Positions 55,222-63,445 of a stretch of DNA of 64,000 bases are shown here, piece after piece. A program made the translations under genes and the position numbers. The stretch comes from Pseudomonas canadensis (lineage in GTDB: Bacteria > Pseudomonadota > Gammaproteobacteria > Pseudomonadales > Pseudomonadaceae), in contig NZ_AYTD01000011.1 in the NCBI RefSeq assembly GCF_000503215.1, forward strand, positions 62,001 through 126,000, written 5' to 3'. The notes below the pieces were generated by a model. It had not been told where the DNA came from. It ran no database searches and worked only from the letters and a program-made list of their open reading frames with translations. How positions within the stretch are numbered: the stretch's first letter is position 1; each line of letters begins with the position of its first letter.

Positions 55222-56835
55222 TTATGCCGCCCTTGTGGCGACGTGTCGGCCAGGGATCGCAGCAATCAATTCACGGGTGTATTCGTTGGCGGGGTGGTTG
55301 AAGATCCGCTCCACGCTGCCTTGTTCGACTACCTTGCCATTGCGCAACACCAGCACCTCATGTGCAAAGTTGGCCACCACCGAGAGGTCATGGGACACCA
55401 GCACATACGCAATGCCCATCTCCCGTTGCAACTCTTCCAGCAAATCAAGAATGTGCGCCTGCACGGATACATCGAGCGCACTCACCGGCTCATCCAGCAG
55501 CAACAGGCCCGGCTTCAACGCCAGGGCCCGGGCGATGGCGACGCGTTGGCATTGGCCGCCGGACAGTTCGCGCGGCAGGCGGTCAAGGTAGCTGGCTGGC
55601 AGGTGAACGCGGGAAATCAATTCGCGGGCGGCCTGTTCCAGCGCGGGCCCTTTGAGCAGCCCGAACGACACCAACGGCTCGACGATGCTATCGAACACCG
55701 TGAAACGCGGGTCCAGCGCGGCAAATGGGTTTTGTTGCACCAGTTGCAGGCGCTGGCGCAGCGGGCGGAAGTCGCGCCAGCTCAGGTGCGTGACATCCTG
55801 TTGTTCGAACCAGACCTGGCCTTGGCTCGGTTTCTCAAGGCCCAGGGCGATGCGCAACGCGGTGCTTTTGCCCGAGCCTGATTCGCCGACGATGGCCAAG
55901 GTCTGGCCGGGGTATACCTCCAGGCTCAGGTTTTCCAGGGCCACGAATGTGTTGTCTTCACCCTTGACCTTGGGCAAGGCGAACGTCTTGCCGACGTTTT
56001 TGAGGCTCAGGATGGGCTCTATCATCGGGTCGATATGAATCAGCGGTTCCCGCCGCTTTGCGAAAGCAGGAGCGGCGGCGATCAGTGCGCGGGTGTAGTC
56101 GTGTTGCGGCGCGTCGAGAATCTGCCGCGGCGCGCCCTGTTCGACCAGTTCGCCTTGTTGCATCACCAGGATTCGGTCGGCGCGGTCGCTGGCCACGCCC
56201 AGGTCGTGGGTGATGATCAGCAGCGAAATCCCACGCTCGCTGACCAGGCGTTGCAGGTGGTCGAGGATCTTGCGCTGCACGGTGACGTCGAGGGCGCTGG
56301 TGGGCTCGTCGGCGATGATCAGGCGCGGGTTGCCGGCCAGGGCAATGGCGATCAACACGCGTTGGCGCATGCCGCCGGACAGTTCATGGGGATACTGGCG
56401 TGCGCGCAGCACGGGGTTGTCGATACCCACCTGTTGCAGCAGCTCGACAATGTCTGCATCCACAGCCGGGTAGCGTTTGCCCTTGGCCAGAATCAGCGCC
56501 TCGGCGATTTGCTGGCCCACGCGCAGCGTGGGGTTGAGGCTGACCATCGGGTCCTGGGGCACCAGGCCGATGGTGCGGCCGCGCAAGGCACGCTTTTGGC
56601 GTTCGCTGGCGTGGGTCAGGTCTTGGCCGTCTACCCACAGTTGGCCGGCGGTGATCTGCGCACTGTCCGGCAATAAACCCAGGATAGCGTTGGCCAGGGT
56701 CGATTTACCCGAGCCGGACTCGCCGACAATCGCCACGGTCTCGCCCTGGGCGACGCGCAAGGACAGGCGATTGACCGCCGTGTTGCCGTGCCGATAGCGG
56801 ACACTGAGTTGGCGAATATCCACTAAAGCATTCAT
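55222..56835 (-). CDS. Fused double ATPase of a peptide/nickel/opine-type ABC importer
   Basis: This 537-residue protein contains two full nucleotide-binding domains, DppD/DppF-like, joined in one chain. Domain 1 has Walker A GESGSGKS, LSGGMRQRV and LIIADEPTSALD; domain 2 has GESGSGKS, LSGGQCQRV and LLLDEPVSALD. It powers the two permeases encoded just upstream, whose stop overlaps its ATG by 4 bp. I start at the ATG at 56835, since the upstream extension is an out-of-place read through the permease gene. Fused ATPases of this kind occur in YejF-like and opine importers. Confidence 0.93.
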   Translation of the reverse strand: MNALVDIRQLSVRYRHGNTAVNRLSLRVAQGETVAIVGESGSGKSTLANAILGLLPDSAQITAGQLWVDGQDLTHASERQKRALRGRTIGLVPQDPMVSLNPTLRVGQQIAEALILAKGKRYPAVDADIVELLQQVGIDNPVLRARQYPHELSGGMRQRVLIAIALAGNPRLIIADEPTSALDVTVQRKILDHLQRLVSERGISLLIITHDLGVASDRADRILVMQQGELVEQGAPRQILDAPQHDYTRALIAAAPAFAKRREPLIHIDPMIEPILSLKNVGKTFALPKVKGEDNTFVALENLSLEVYPGQTLAIVGESGSGKSTALRIALGLEKPSQGQVWFEQQDVTHLSWRDFRPLRQRLQLVQQNPFAALDPRFTVFDSIVEPLVSFGLLKGPALEQAARELISRVHLPASYLDRLPRELSGGQCQRVAIARALALKPGLLLLDEPVSALDVSVQAHILDLLEELQREMGIAYVLVSHDLSVVANFAHEVLVLRNGKVVEQGSVERIFNHPANEYTRELIAAIPGRHVATRAA

Positions 56836-57731
56836 CGCTGGGTTTCCTCGAAGGTGCGGGCGATATGGTTGAGACTGAACACCACGGCCACCAGGAACAG
56901 GCCTGGTAGCAGGGACACCCACGGGGCGGTGATCAGGAAGTGTCGGCCGTTGGCAATCAGCGTGCCCCATTCGGCGGCGGGCGGCGCGGCGCCGAAACCG
57001 AGAAAGCTAAGGCCGGCGGTGGCGAGGATGGCGGCGCCAAAGTCCAGGGTTGCCAGCACCGCCACCGGCCCCCAGGCATTGGGCAGGATGTGTCGCAGCA
57101 GGGTGCGTCCCCAACTTGCGCCGCCCAGGCGCGCGGCCTCGACGTACGGCAGCGTCTTGACCCGCAGCACCTCAGCGCGGGTAGTACGGGCGAACCCTGG
57201 AACAATGCCGATACCCACGGCAATCGCCACTGGTACCGTGCCGAAGCCGATGGCTGTGACAATCGCCAGGGCCAGCAGCAGGCCGGGCAAGGCCAATAGC
57301 ACATCGACGAAGCGCATGATCACTGCGTCAACGCGGCCACCGGCAAAGCCCGACAGAATGCCCAGGCCCAGGCCACCCAAGAGGGCGATGCCCACGGCTA
57401 GAAACGCCGACAGCACCGAGAGGCTTGAGCCAAACACCACGCGGGTATAGAGGTCGCGTCCCAGCTCATCGGTGCCAAACCAGTGGATCAAATTCGGCGC
57501 ACGCAGCTTGTCGACGGGCGACGTGGCGTAGGGGTCGAAACTGCTCAACAGGTGCGGTGCGATGGCCGCCACCAATGAAAACACCACGACCAGCAGCGCC
57601 AGACTAAACCCCGGCCGCCGCAACAGGGGCAGCAGCGTCGCCGTCACGCGTTGCAGGCGGCTGCGGCGGCGCCACAGCCCAGGGCTAGCGGACATGGTTT
57701 TGCGGCCCAGGTTCTGCTCAAGCATGTTCAT
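56832..57731 (-). CDS. ABC importer permease, DppC-like
   Basis: This 299-residue inner-membrane protein has about six membrane segments and the DppC-type EAA loop (YVEAARLGGASWGRTLLRHILPNAWGPVAV), the contact for the ATPase. The conserved start region HWFGTDELGRDLYTRVVFG is typical of the DppC/NikC/OppC family. It overlaps the ATPase gene by 4 bp and follows the partner permease by 3 bp. Together they form the pore for a small solute, not specified by sequence alone. Confidence 0.93.
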   Translation of the reverse strand: MNMLEQNLGRKTMSASPGLWRRRSRLQRVTATLLPLLRRPGFSLALLVVVFSLVAAIAPHLLSSFDPYATSPVDKLRAPNLIHWFGTDELGRDLYTRVVFGSSLSVLSAFLAVGIALLGGLGLGILSGFAGGRVDAVIMRFVDVLLALPGLLLALAIVTAIGFGTVPVAIAVGIGIVPGFARTTRAEVLRVKTLPYVEAARLGGASWGRTLLRHILPNAWGPVAVLATLDFGAAILATAGLSFLGFGAAPPAAEWGTLIANGRHFLITAPWVSLLPGLFLVAVVFSLNHIARTFEETQR

Positions 57732-57734
57732 GGT

Positions 57735-58685
57735 CTAGGACACCTTTGGCGTGTGGGTGATGCGCGGGTCGAACCACGGGTAAAGCAGGTCGACTAGCAG
57801 GTTGACCAGTACAAAGGCCGCTGCCGACACCGAAACGATCGCCAGCACCACCGGAATGTCCTGGCGCAGCACGGCCTCCTGGGCCAGCCGGCCAATGCCT
57901 GAGCGCGCAAAGATGGTCTCCACCAACACCGCACCGGACACCGTATTGCCGACCTGCAAGCCGATCAGGGTCAAGATCGGCAGCGCGGCATTCTTGAACC
58001 CATGCCGCGCCTGCACCTGCCCACGACTCAGGCCCTTGGCGTAGGCGGTGGCGATATAGGACTCTCGCCAGACACCCTGGAAACTGCGTTGCAACACTTG
58101 GGCATACACCGCCGCACTGGGAATTGCCAAGGTGATGGCAGGCAACACCAGACTTTCAACGCCCTTGCTACCGGTTGCGGGAAACCAGCCCAGACCGAAC
58201 GCAAACACCTGAATCAGCAACAACCCCATCCAGAACACCGGCACTGAAAAGCCCAGCGATGGCAGGCGTGCCAGTGTCTTTTTCAACGGTTGCCAACGAA
58301 GGTAGGCGGTCAGATACGCCAGGCCGATTCCGCCGAGCAGCGACAACACAATGGCCAGGCCTGCCAGGGATAAGGTTTGCGGCAAACGTTCGGCCAGCAG
58401 GTCCGCGACCGGCCGGTTCAATGAAAGTGACTGCCCGAAGTCCCCCCGCAGCGCTCCCAGCAGCAGGTCGAAATACTGCTCGAACAAACCCTTGTCCAGG
58501 CCGTAATAGGCCCGCGCCTTGGCCAGGTCTTCCACCGACAGCGAGTCGGCTTCCATACCCGATGCACTGAGCATGATCGACAAGGTGTCACCCGGCAGCA
58601 GATAAAGGATGAAATACGTGATGCTGTAGGCACCCCACAGCACCAGTAAGGCTTGTCCGACCCGGCCGATCAGATAACGGCTCAT
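57735..58685 (-). CDS. ABC importer permease, DppB-like
   Basis: This 316-residue inner-membrane protein shows the DppB/NikB pattern: RVGQALLVLWGAYSITYFILYLLPGD at the start, and an EAA loop YIATAYAKGLSRGQVQARHGFKNAALPILTLIG. It overlaps the solute-binding protein stop by 4 bp and precedes the DppC-like permease by 3 bp. The order SBP-permease-permease-ATPase is the family standard. Confidence 0.93.
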   Translation of the reverse strand: MSRYLIGRVGQALLVLWGAYSITYFILYLLPGDTLSIMLSASGMEADSLSVEDLAKARAYYGLDKGLFEQYFDLLLGALRGDFGQSLSLNRPVADLLAERLPQTLSLAGLAIVLSLLGGIGLAYLTAYLRWQPLKKTLARLPSLGFSVPVFWMGLLLIQVFAFGLGWFPATGSKGVESLVLPAITLAIPSAAVYAQVLQRSFQGVWRESYIATAYAKGLSRGQVQARHGFKNAALPILTLIGLQVGNTVSGAVLVETIFARSGIGRLAQEAVLRQDIPVVLAIVSVSAAAFVLVNLLVDLLYPWFDPRITHTPKVS

Positions 58686-60310
58686 GGCGTGCCGATCTCG
58701 ATATCACCCAACAGCGCAAAACCCTCGGCGGTCCAGCGGAAGTTTTTCACCTTGGGCGAGGTTGCCGCCTGCCACACGCGCTCGTAGATCGGGAACGCCG
58801 AGCTTTCGTCAATCAGCAGGTCTTGTAGATCACCATAGGCGGCTGCGCGCTGCGGGCTCTGGGTGGCGGTGATGCCGGCATCAAACAACGCCTTGGCTTT
58901 ATCCAGTACCGCCGGTTCGAAGGTATTGGTCGCCACGGTGGAACTGTTGGCGCTGCGCGGATCGAGGATGGTTTGCAGGATGATCGGGTCGGCGCGGGTC
59001 ATGTAGTTGATGGTCAGGTCGTAGTTGCCGGCGGAGTTATTGGCGACCCATTCGGCGCGGGTGACCACGCTGAGTTTCAACTCGATGCCGACCTTGCGCA
59101 GTTGGTCCTGGATCAGCACGTCGCCAGCGGTCTCGGCCGGGCTGATGTTGTAGCTCAGGCTCAGGCGCTTGCCGTTTTTCTGCCGGTAGCCGTCCGCGCC
59201 CTTGGCCCAGCCGGCCTGGTCGAGCAGGCGCTCTGCACCGGCCGGGTCATAACCGAGCTTGGCGGCCTGGCTTTTGACATACGGCGTGGTCACATCAAAC
59301 ACGCTGTCTACCACCGGGAATTCGGCGTTGTACACCGTGCTGGCGTAGCTCTTGCGATCAATCGACTTTTGCACGGCCAGGCGCACTTGTTTGTCAGCCA
59401 GCAGGCGCTCGCCACGGGTGTTGGGGAAGAGGTTGAGCGCAGGGCCCGGCAACGATCGGCTCTGGATCGTCGCCCCCTTGGACTGAAACAGCTTCAGGTC
59501 AACTTCGGAGAACGGGTTGCGCGGCCACAGGATGTCGGCCTTGCCTTGCAGGAACAGGCCGTTTCGTACGCTTTCCTCGGGGATGTAGCTGATGTCTACC
59601 GCGTCCAGATGCGCTTCGCCCTGGTTTTTCATATTGGCCGAAGCCCAGGCGTAGCCCTTGCGTTTGGTCAAATGTGCGCCGACTTCCGGCGTGTAGCTGG
59701 CCAATACGAACGGCCCGGTGCCGATGATCTTGCCCAGGGAGCGCTCTTTCACCGTCAGTGCGTAGGAGGCGGGCGCGAGGATCGCCAGGTTGGTGGTGGA
59801 AGTCGCCTGCAGGAAACCCGCGTTGGGCTTGGACAGCACCAGCTTGACGGTGAAGTCATCGACCACTTCGGCATGGTCGTAACCTGCCAGGTAGGTGGCG
59901 CCGAAGGTGGCGGGTAGCTCGGTGGCGAGTGCTTTGTCGCTGTCGAACGCGATTTTCACCGCCTTGGCATCGAAGCGCTCGCCATTGCTGAAGGTGACGT
60001 CCTCACGCAGGTGGAAGGTATAGGTCAGCGCGTCGTCACTGACTTCCCAACGTTTGGCCAGCCAGGGGATGATTTTGCCGGTCTCCGGGTCCTGGTCGGT
60101 CAAAGACTCGGCGACATTGCGCAACAGCACGCGGTGTTCCAACCAATACACCTGGAACGGGTCGATGCTGACTAGGGTGGTGTTGTCGCCAAAAAACGCG
60201 ATGTTCAGGGTCTTGCCCGCCTGGGTGTCAGTCCCGGGCGAGCAGGCAGCGAGGCTCAGCGCCAAGGCGCAGGGGGCCAACAGACGGCTCATCAAGTTGG
60301 AGGTATTCAA
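58682..60310 (-). CDS. ABC importer solute-binding lipoprotein, family 5 (DppA/NikA/OppA)
   Basis: This protein of 542 residues has a lipoprotein signal (LLAPCALALSLAACSPG, lipobox cysteine near residue 23). Mature sequence LNIAFFGDNTTLVSIDPFQVYWLEHRVLLRNVAESLTDQDPETGKIIPWLAKRWEVSDD has the family-5 pattern. It delivers substrate to the permease pair. The start is TTG at 60310, with GAGGG 7 bp before it; an ATG at 60292 lacks a ribosome site but is possible. It lies 26 bp downstream of the TonB receptor gene, so they are one operon. Confidence 0.9.
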   Translation of the reverse strand: MNTSNLMSRLLAPCALALSLAACSPGTDTQAGKTLNIAFFGDNTTLVSIDPFQVYWLEHRVLLRNVAESLTDQDPETGKIIPWLAKRWEVSDDALTYTFHLREDVTFSNGERFDAKAVKIAFDSDKALATELPATFGATYLAGYDHAEVVDDFTVKLVLSKPNAGFLQATSTTNLAILAPASYALTVKERSLGKIIGTGPFVLASYTPEVGAHLTKRKGYAWASANMKNQGEAHLDAVDISYIPEESVRNGLFLQGKADILWPRNPFSEVDLKLFQSKGATIQSRSLPGPALNLFPNTRGERLLADKQVRLAVQKSIDRKSYASTVYNAEFPVVDSVFDVTTPYVKSQAAKLGYDPAGAERLLDQAGWAKGADGYRQKNGKRLSLSYNISPAETAGDVLIQDQLRKVGIELKLSVVTRAEWVANNSAGNYDLTINYMTRADPIILQTILDPRSANSSTVATNTFEPAVLDKAKALFDAGITATQSPQRAAAYGDLQDLLIDESSAFPIYERVWQAATSPKVKNFRWTAEGFALLGDIEIGTP

Positions 60311-60336
60311 TGGGGTGCCCTCAGGTGGCGTTTGGA

Positions 60337-62757
60337 TCAGAAGTCGTAGGCGAGCTTGGTGTACCAGTAGCCGCCGCCGGGGTAGAACGGCGGGTTGCCA
60401 TAGGCGGCCAGGCCGAGGTTGCTGTACACCGCGTGCTTGTCGGGGCGTACGTCGAAGATGTTGGTGCCGCCGATGCTGACGGTGAGGCTGTCGACGAAGG
60501 TGTAGCTGATGTCCAGATCGGTGATCCACTTGGCGCCGAAGCTGCGGTCGCCGCTCGGGTTAACCGCCAATGTCTTGACCGCGCCGTAACGGGCGGTTTG
60601 CAGGTTGACCGCCAAGTCCTCGACCTTCCAGTTGGCGCCCAGGATCCACTTGGTCTTGGGTGACGCATCGGTGAGATCGCCTTCACGGTCACGGCCCACC
60701 AGGGTCACGCCTGAACCGGCCAGCGCACCCGGCGTGTCACGTGTGCCTTCGATGGTGGTCTTGTTCCAGTTGAATCCCAGGCTCCAGCGCACATCGCCCC
60801 AGGCGTCCAGTGGCGTGGTGTGGTCGGCGACCACGTCCAGGCCCTTGGTGCGGGTGTCGAACGCGTTGGTGTAGTAGTTGACCCAGGTGCCAGTGGGCAC
60901 GCCTTGGGCGGCGAGGATGGCGTTGATCGCGCCGTTGCCACGGTCGTAGATATTGCTGGTCAGGGCGATGCGGTCGTCGATGTCGATCAGGTAGGCATCG
61001 GCGGTGATGCTGGTGCGTGGCGCCGGTTGCCAGGTCAGGCCCAACCCGAGGTTGCGCGACTTCTCCGGCTTGAGGTCATCACCACCGAGGGCTTTGGCCA
61101 GGTTGCTGCCGGACGGGGTCAGGCGGGTTACGGCTGGCACCACGTTGCCGTTCGCATCGATGGCCACACGGTTATCGGCCACGGTGTAGCCGATCTGGGT
61201 CAGGGACGGTGCACGGAAACCGGTGCCCACGGTGCCGCGCACGGCCACGGTGTCGGTCAATTCATAGCGTGAGTTCAGTTTCAGGCCGAAGGTGTTGCCC
61301 GAGTCATCGTCGTAATGTTCCACACGGCCGGCGACGTCGAGGAACCAACGGTCGGTCAGGTCGAAACCCAGGTCCAGGTAACCTGCGTAGTTATTGCGGA
61401 TCAGGCTCACTTCGTCTTCCGGGCGAATCGTCACGGCGGCCTGCGCGCCGGAAGCGGCGGGGTAGGTGCCGGTGATATAGGCCTCGCGGTCGCCGGCGAA
61501 CGTACTGAAATGCTCCCAACGATGCTCTAGGCCCGCCGAGACCTGCACCGGCGGCGTCAGGTTGAACAGGCTGTCGTAGCGGCGGGTGAAGTCCAGGTTG
61601 TTGACCCATTGCTCGAAGCGGAAGGTCGCCAGGTTATCGAACTTGGTCGGTGACGCTGTGCCCAGCGATGGGTTGATGTTGAGGTCGCTGGAGTGGTGCA
61701 CGTTGTTGCGTCCGTAAGTGGTGCTGAGGTCCCAGTTCCAGTCGGCCACCAACCCCTTGCCGCCCAACAGCAGTTGGTAGTCGCGGTCCTTGATGTTGTT
61801 GAGCGGGAAGTAACCGTCCGGAAAAACCTCGGGCACTGCGGCCGTGCCGGTGGGCAGGCGAAAGTAGTTGGCGGCCTCGGCATCGCGTTCGCCGTAGGTG
61901 GAGAACGAATACAGCGTCAGGTCTTCCAGCGGCAGTTCGGCGTTATAGGCCAGGTTGAAGGCCTTGAGATCCGGGTCGCCGTTCTTGATCGCGACGCGAT
62001 CCCAGGCGGCTTCCTTGGCCGGGTCGCTGAACGCCCGCACGCTGCTGTCCGCCTTGTCGTTCCAGGAAGCGCTGCCGCGTTTGCGCGCATCCGCCGAGAA
62101 GTGGAAAAAGCCGCCCTGGCCCAGTTCGAAGCCTTGGTCACCCGCGACCTTGATGGTCTCGCCCTGGCCGGAATACAGCTGGCCGTAACTGGTTTCCAGG
62201 TGGCCGCCGCTCTTGGTGTTCTTGAGGATGATGTTGATCACGCCCGCCACCGCGTCGGAGCCGTATTGAGCGGCAGCGCTGTCTTTGAGCACTTCGATAT
62301 GGTCCACCGCGCTGACCGGGATCAGGTCGATGTCCACCGCATTCGCGCCACTGTTGTCGATCGAGCCGCGCTGTCCCGTCGCGCCGTTGTGGCGGCGCTT
62401 GCCGTTGACCAGCACCAGCGTGTAGGCCGGGCCGAGGCTGCGGTTGCTCAGGGGACGTGTCACTGAGTTGTAGCCGGCGATGTTGGTGCCGAAGTTGAAC
62501 GATGGCAGCAGCTTGGCAATTGCCTCGGACAGCTCGGCGCGACCGGTCTTGAGCAATTGGTCGCTGTTGATCACATCGATGGGCGCCGGGCTGTCGGCGA
62601 CGGTGCGCTCCTGGCCGCGCAGGCCGGTGGAGATCACCGTCACGGTGTCGAGCTTGGCGTCTTCAGCGAAGGCGGGCGCCGCTGCCATCAGCATGGAGCT
62701 GGCCAAGAGTGACAGGTGAAATTTGTTAAGGGAGGTGGGGAGTGCGATGTCTGGCAT
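60337..62757 (-). CDS. TonB-dependent outer membrane receptor
   Basis: This 806-residue receptor has a signal peptide (LLASSMLMAAAPAFA, cleavage near residue 31), a plug domain (about 50-165: SPAPIDVINSDQLLKTGRAELSEAIAKLLPSFNF, LVLVNGKRRHN, VDHIEVLKDSAAAQYGSDAVAGVINIILK) and a 22-strand barrel ending in a Phe (YTKLAYDF). The plug has the S-N-R-S-L-G-P-A and NGKRRH pattern of receptors for small carbohydrate-, peptide- or opine-like ligands rather than classical siderophore types. It is the first gene of the importer operon, so substrate would pass from receptor to lipoprotein to permeases. Confidence 0.92.
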   Translation of the reverse strand: MPDIALPTSLNKFHLSLLASSMLMAAAPAFAEDAKLDTVTVISTGLRGQERTVADSPAPIDVINSDQLLKTGRAELSEAIAKLLPSFNFGTNIAGYNSVTRPLSNRSLGPAYTLVLVNGKRRHNGATGQRGSIDNSGANAVDIDLIPVSAVDHIEVLKDSAAAQYGSDAVAGVINIILKNTKSGGHLETSYGQLYSGQGETIKVAGDQGFELGQGGFFHFSADARKRGSASWNDKADSSVRAFSDPAKEAAWDRVAIKNGDPDLKAFNLAYNAELPLEDLTLYSFSTYGERDAEAANYFRLPTGTAAVPEVFPDGYFPLNNIKDRDYQLLLGGKGLVADWNWDLSTTYGRNNVHHSSDLNINPSLGTASPTKFDNLATFRFEQWVNNLDFTRRYDSLFNLTPPVQVSAGLEHRWEHFSTFAGDREAYITGTYPAASGAQAAVTIRPEDEVSLIRNNYAGYLDLGFDLTDRWFLDVAGRVEHYDDDSGNTFGLKLNSRYELTDTVAVRGTVGTGFRAPSLTQIGYTVADNRVAIDANGNVVPAVTRLTPSGSNLAKALGGDDLKPEKSRNLGLGLTWQPAPRTSITADAYLIDIDDRIALTSNIYDRGNGAINAILAAQGVPTGTWVNYYTNAFDTRTKGLDVVADHTTPLDAWGDVRWSLGFNWNKTTIEGTRDTPGALAGSGVTLVGRDREGDLTDASPKTKWILGANWKVEDLAVNLQTARYGAVKTLAVNPSGDRSFGAKWITDLDISYTFVDSLTVSIGGTNIFDVRPDKHAVYSNLGLAAYGNPPFYPGGGYWYTKLAYDF

Positions 62758-62998
62758 GTAGGCGACCTGGGGGATAGGGAATACGTCCTCCGCCAGGTAT
62801 GGGGTCGGTCTGTAGAGCGAAGATAATCCTATAAAAAACCTGAGTGAAAGGCTATTTTGGAATAAGCTAATTATCAGTTAATATTATTTAATTTAACCAT
62901 ATGATTAACTGTTTTTATTATGTCTTAGGGCGGGCACAGGGTTCATAGGTAAATATCGTCTACATTCCTAGAGTAGTTCCCATCTGGAGAAGACGACC
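62758..62998. promoter_or_regulatory. AT-rich divergent promoter region between the TonB receptor and the CigR-like gene
   Basis: This 241-bp gap has no gene. It is unusually AT-rich in its middle (62860-62925: GGAATAAGCTAATTATC and AATTTAACCATATGATTAAC). Such AT-rich sequence upstream of starvation- or sulphur-controlled uptake operons is common in Pseudomonas, but no operator can be named. The CigR-like start has CTGGAGAAGACGACC. Confidence 0.5.
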
Positions 62999-63445
62999 AT
63001 GTTCAAATCTCGCATGCTGGCAGTTGCATTGACCGGCACTGTTTTGCTTATGGGCTCGGTGGCGACTGTAGCCGACCCTGGCAACGGCAAGGGTCAAGGC
63101 CACGCAAAAGGCAACGCACAAGGGGGCCAAGGTCATAAGGGCAAGGGCTCCGACGTAGATGATTGGCGGCGCGGCCCCAGCATCGACCGGGGCAGCATCC
63201 TGGGTGTGGTCGGAGGCTATCGTGACTATTGGAGCCCAGCCCCATCACTGCCGCCTGGGATACAGAAGAATCTGGCGCGAGGAAAACCTATGCCTCCGGG
63301 CATTGCCAAGAAGTTGGATGGTCGCTTGCTGGGCAGGTTGCCACATTACGACGGCTATGAGTGGCGGCAGGCGGGTACGGATTTGATCCTCGTCGCCATT
63401 GCTTCCGGCCTCATTTATGAGGTGCTCAATGGTGCTTTCGATTAG
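62999..63445 (+). CDS. CigR/RcnB-like secreted protein
   Basis: This 148-residue protein has a Sec signal peptide (LAVALTGTVLLMGSVATVADP) and a Gly/His/Lys-rich spacer (GNGKGQGHAKGNAQGGQGHKGKGS). A C-terminal domain has LPPGIQKNLARGKPMPPGIAKKL and a final WRQAGTDLILVAIASGLIYEVL. This is the pattern of CigR-like proteins, named from a Salmonella anti-virulence factor, also related to RcnB-type periplasmic proteins. Function in Pseudomonas is unknown. The histidine-rich spacer could bind metal. Its end overlaps the convergent isochorismate synthase gene by 20 bp. Confidence 0.85.
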   Translation: MFKSRMLAVALTGTVLLMGSVATVADPGNGKGQGHAKGNAQGGQGHKGKGSDVDDWRRGPSIDRGSILGVVGGYRDYWSPAPSLPPGIQKNLARGKPMPPGIAKKLDGRLLGRLPHYDGYEWRQAGTDLILVAIASGLIYEVLNGAFD

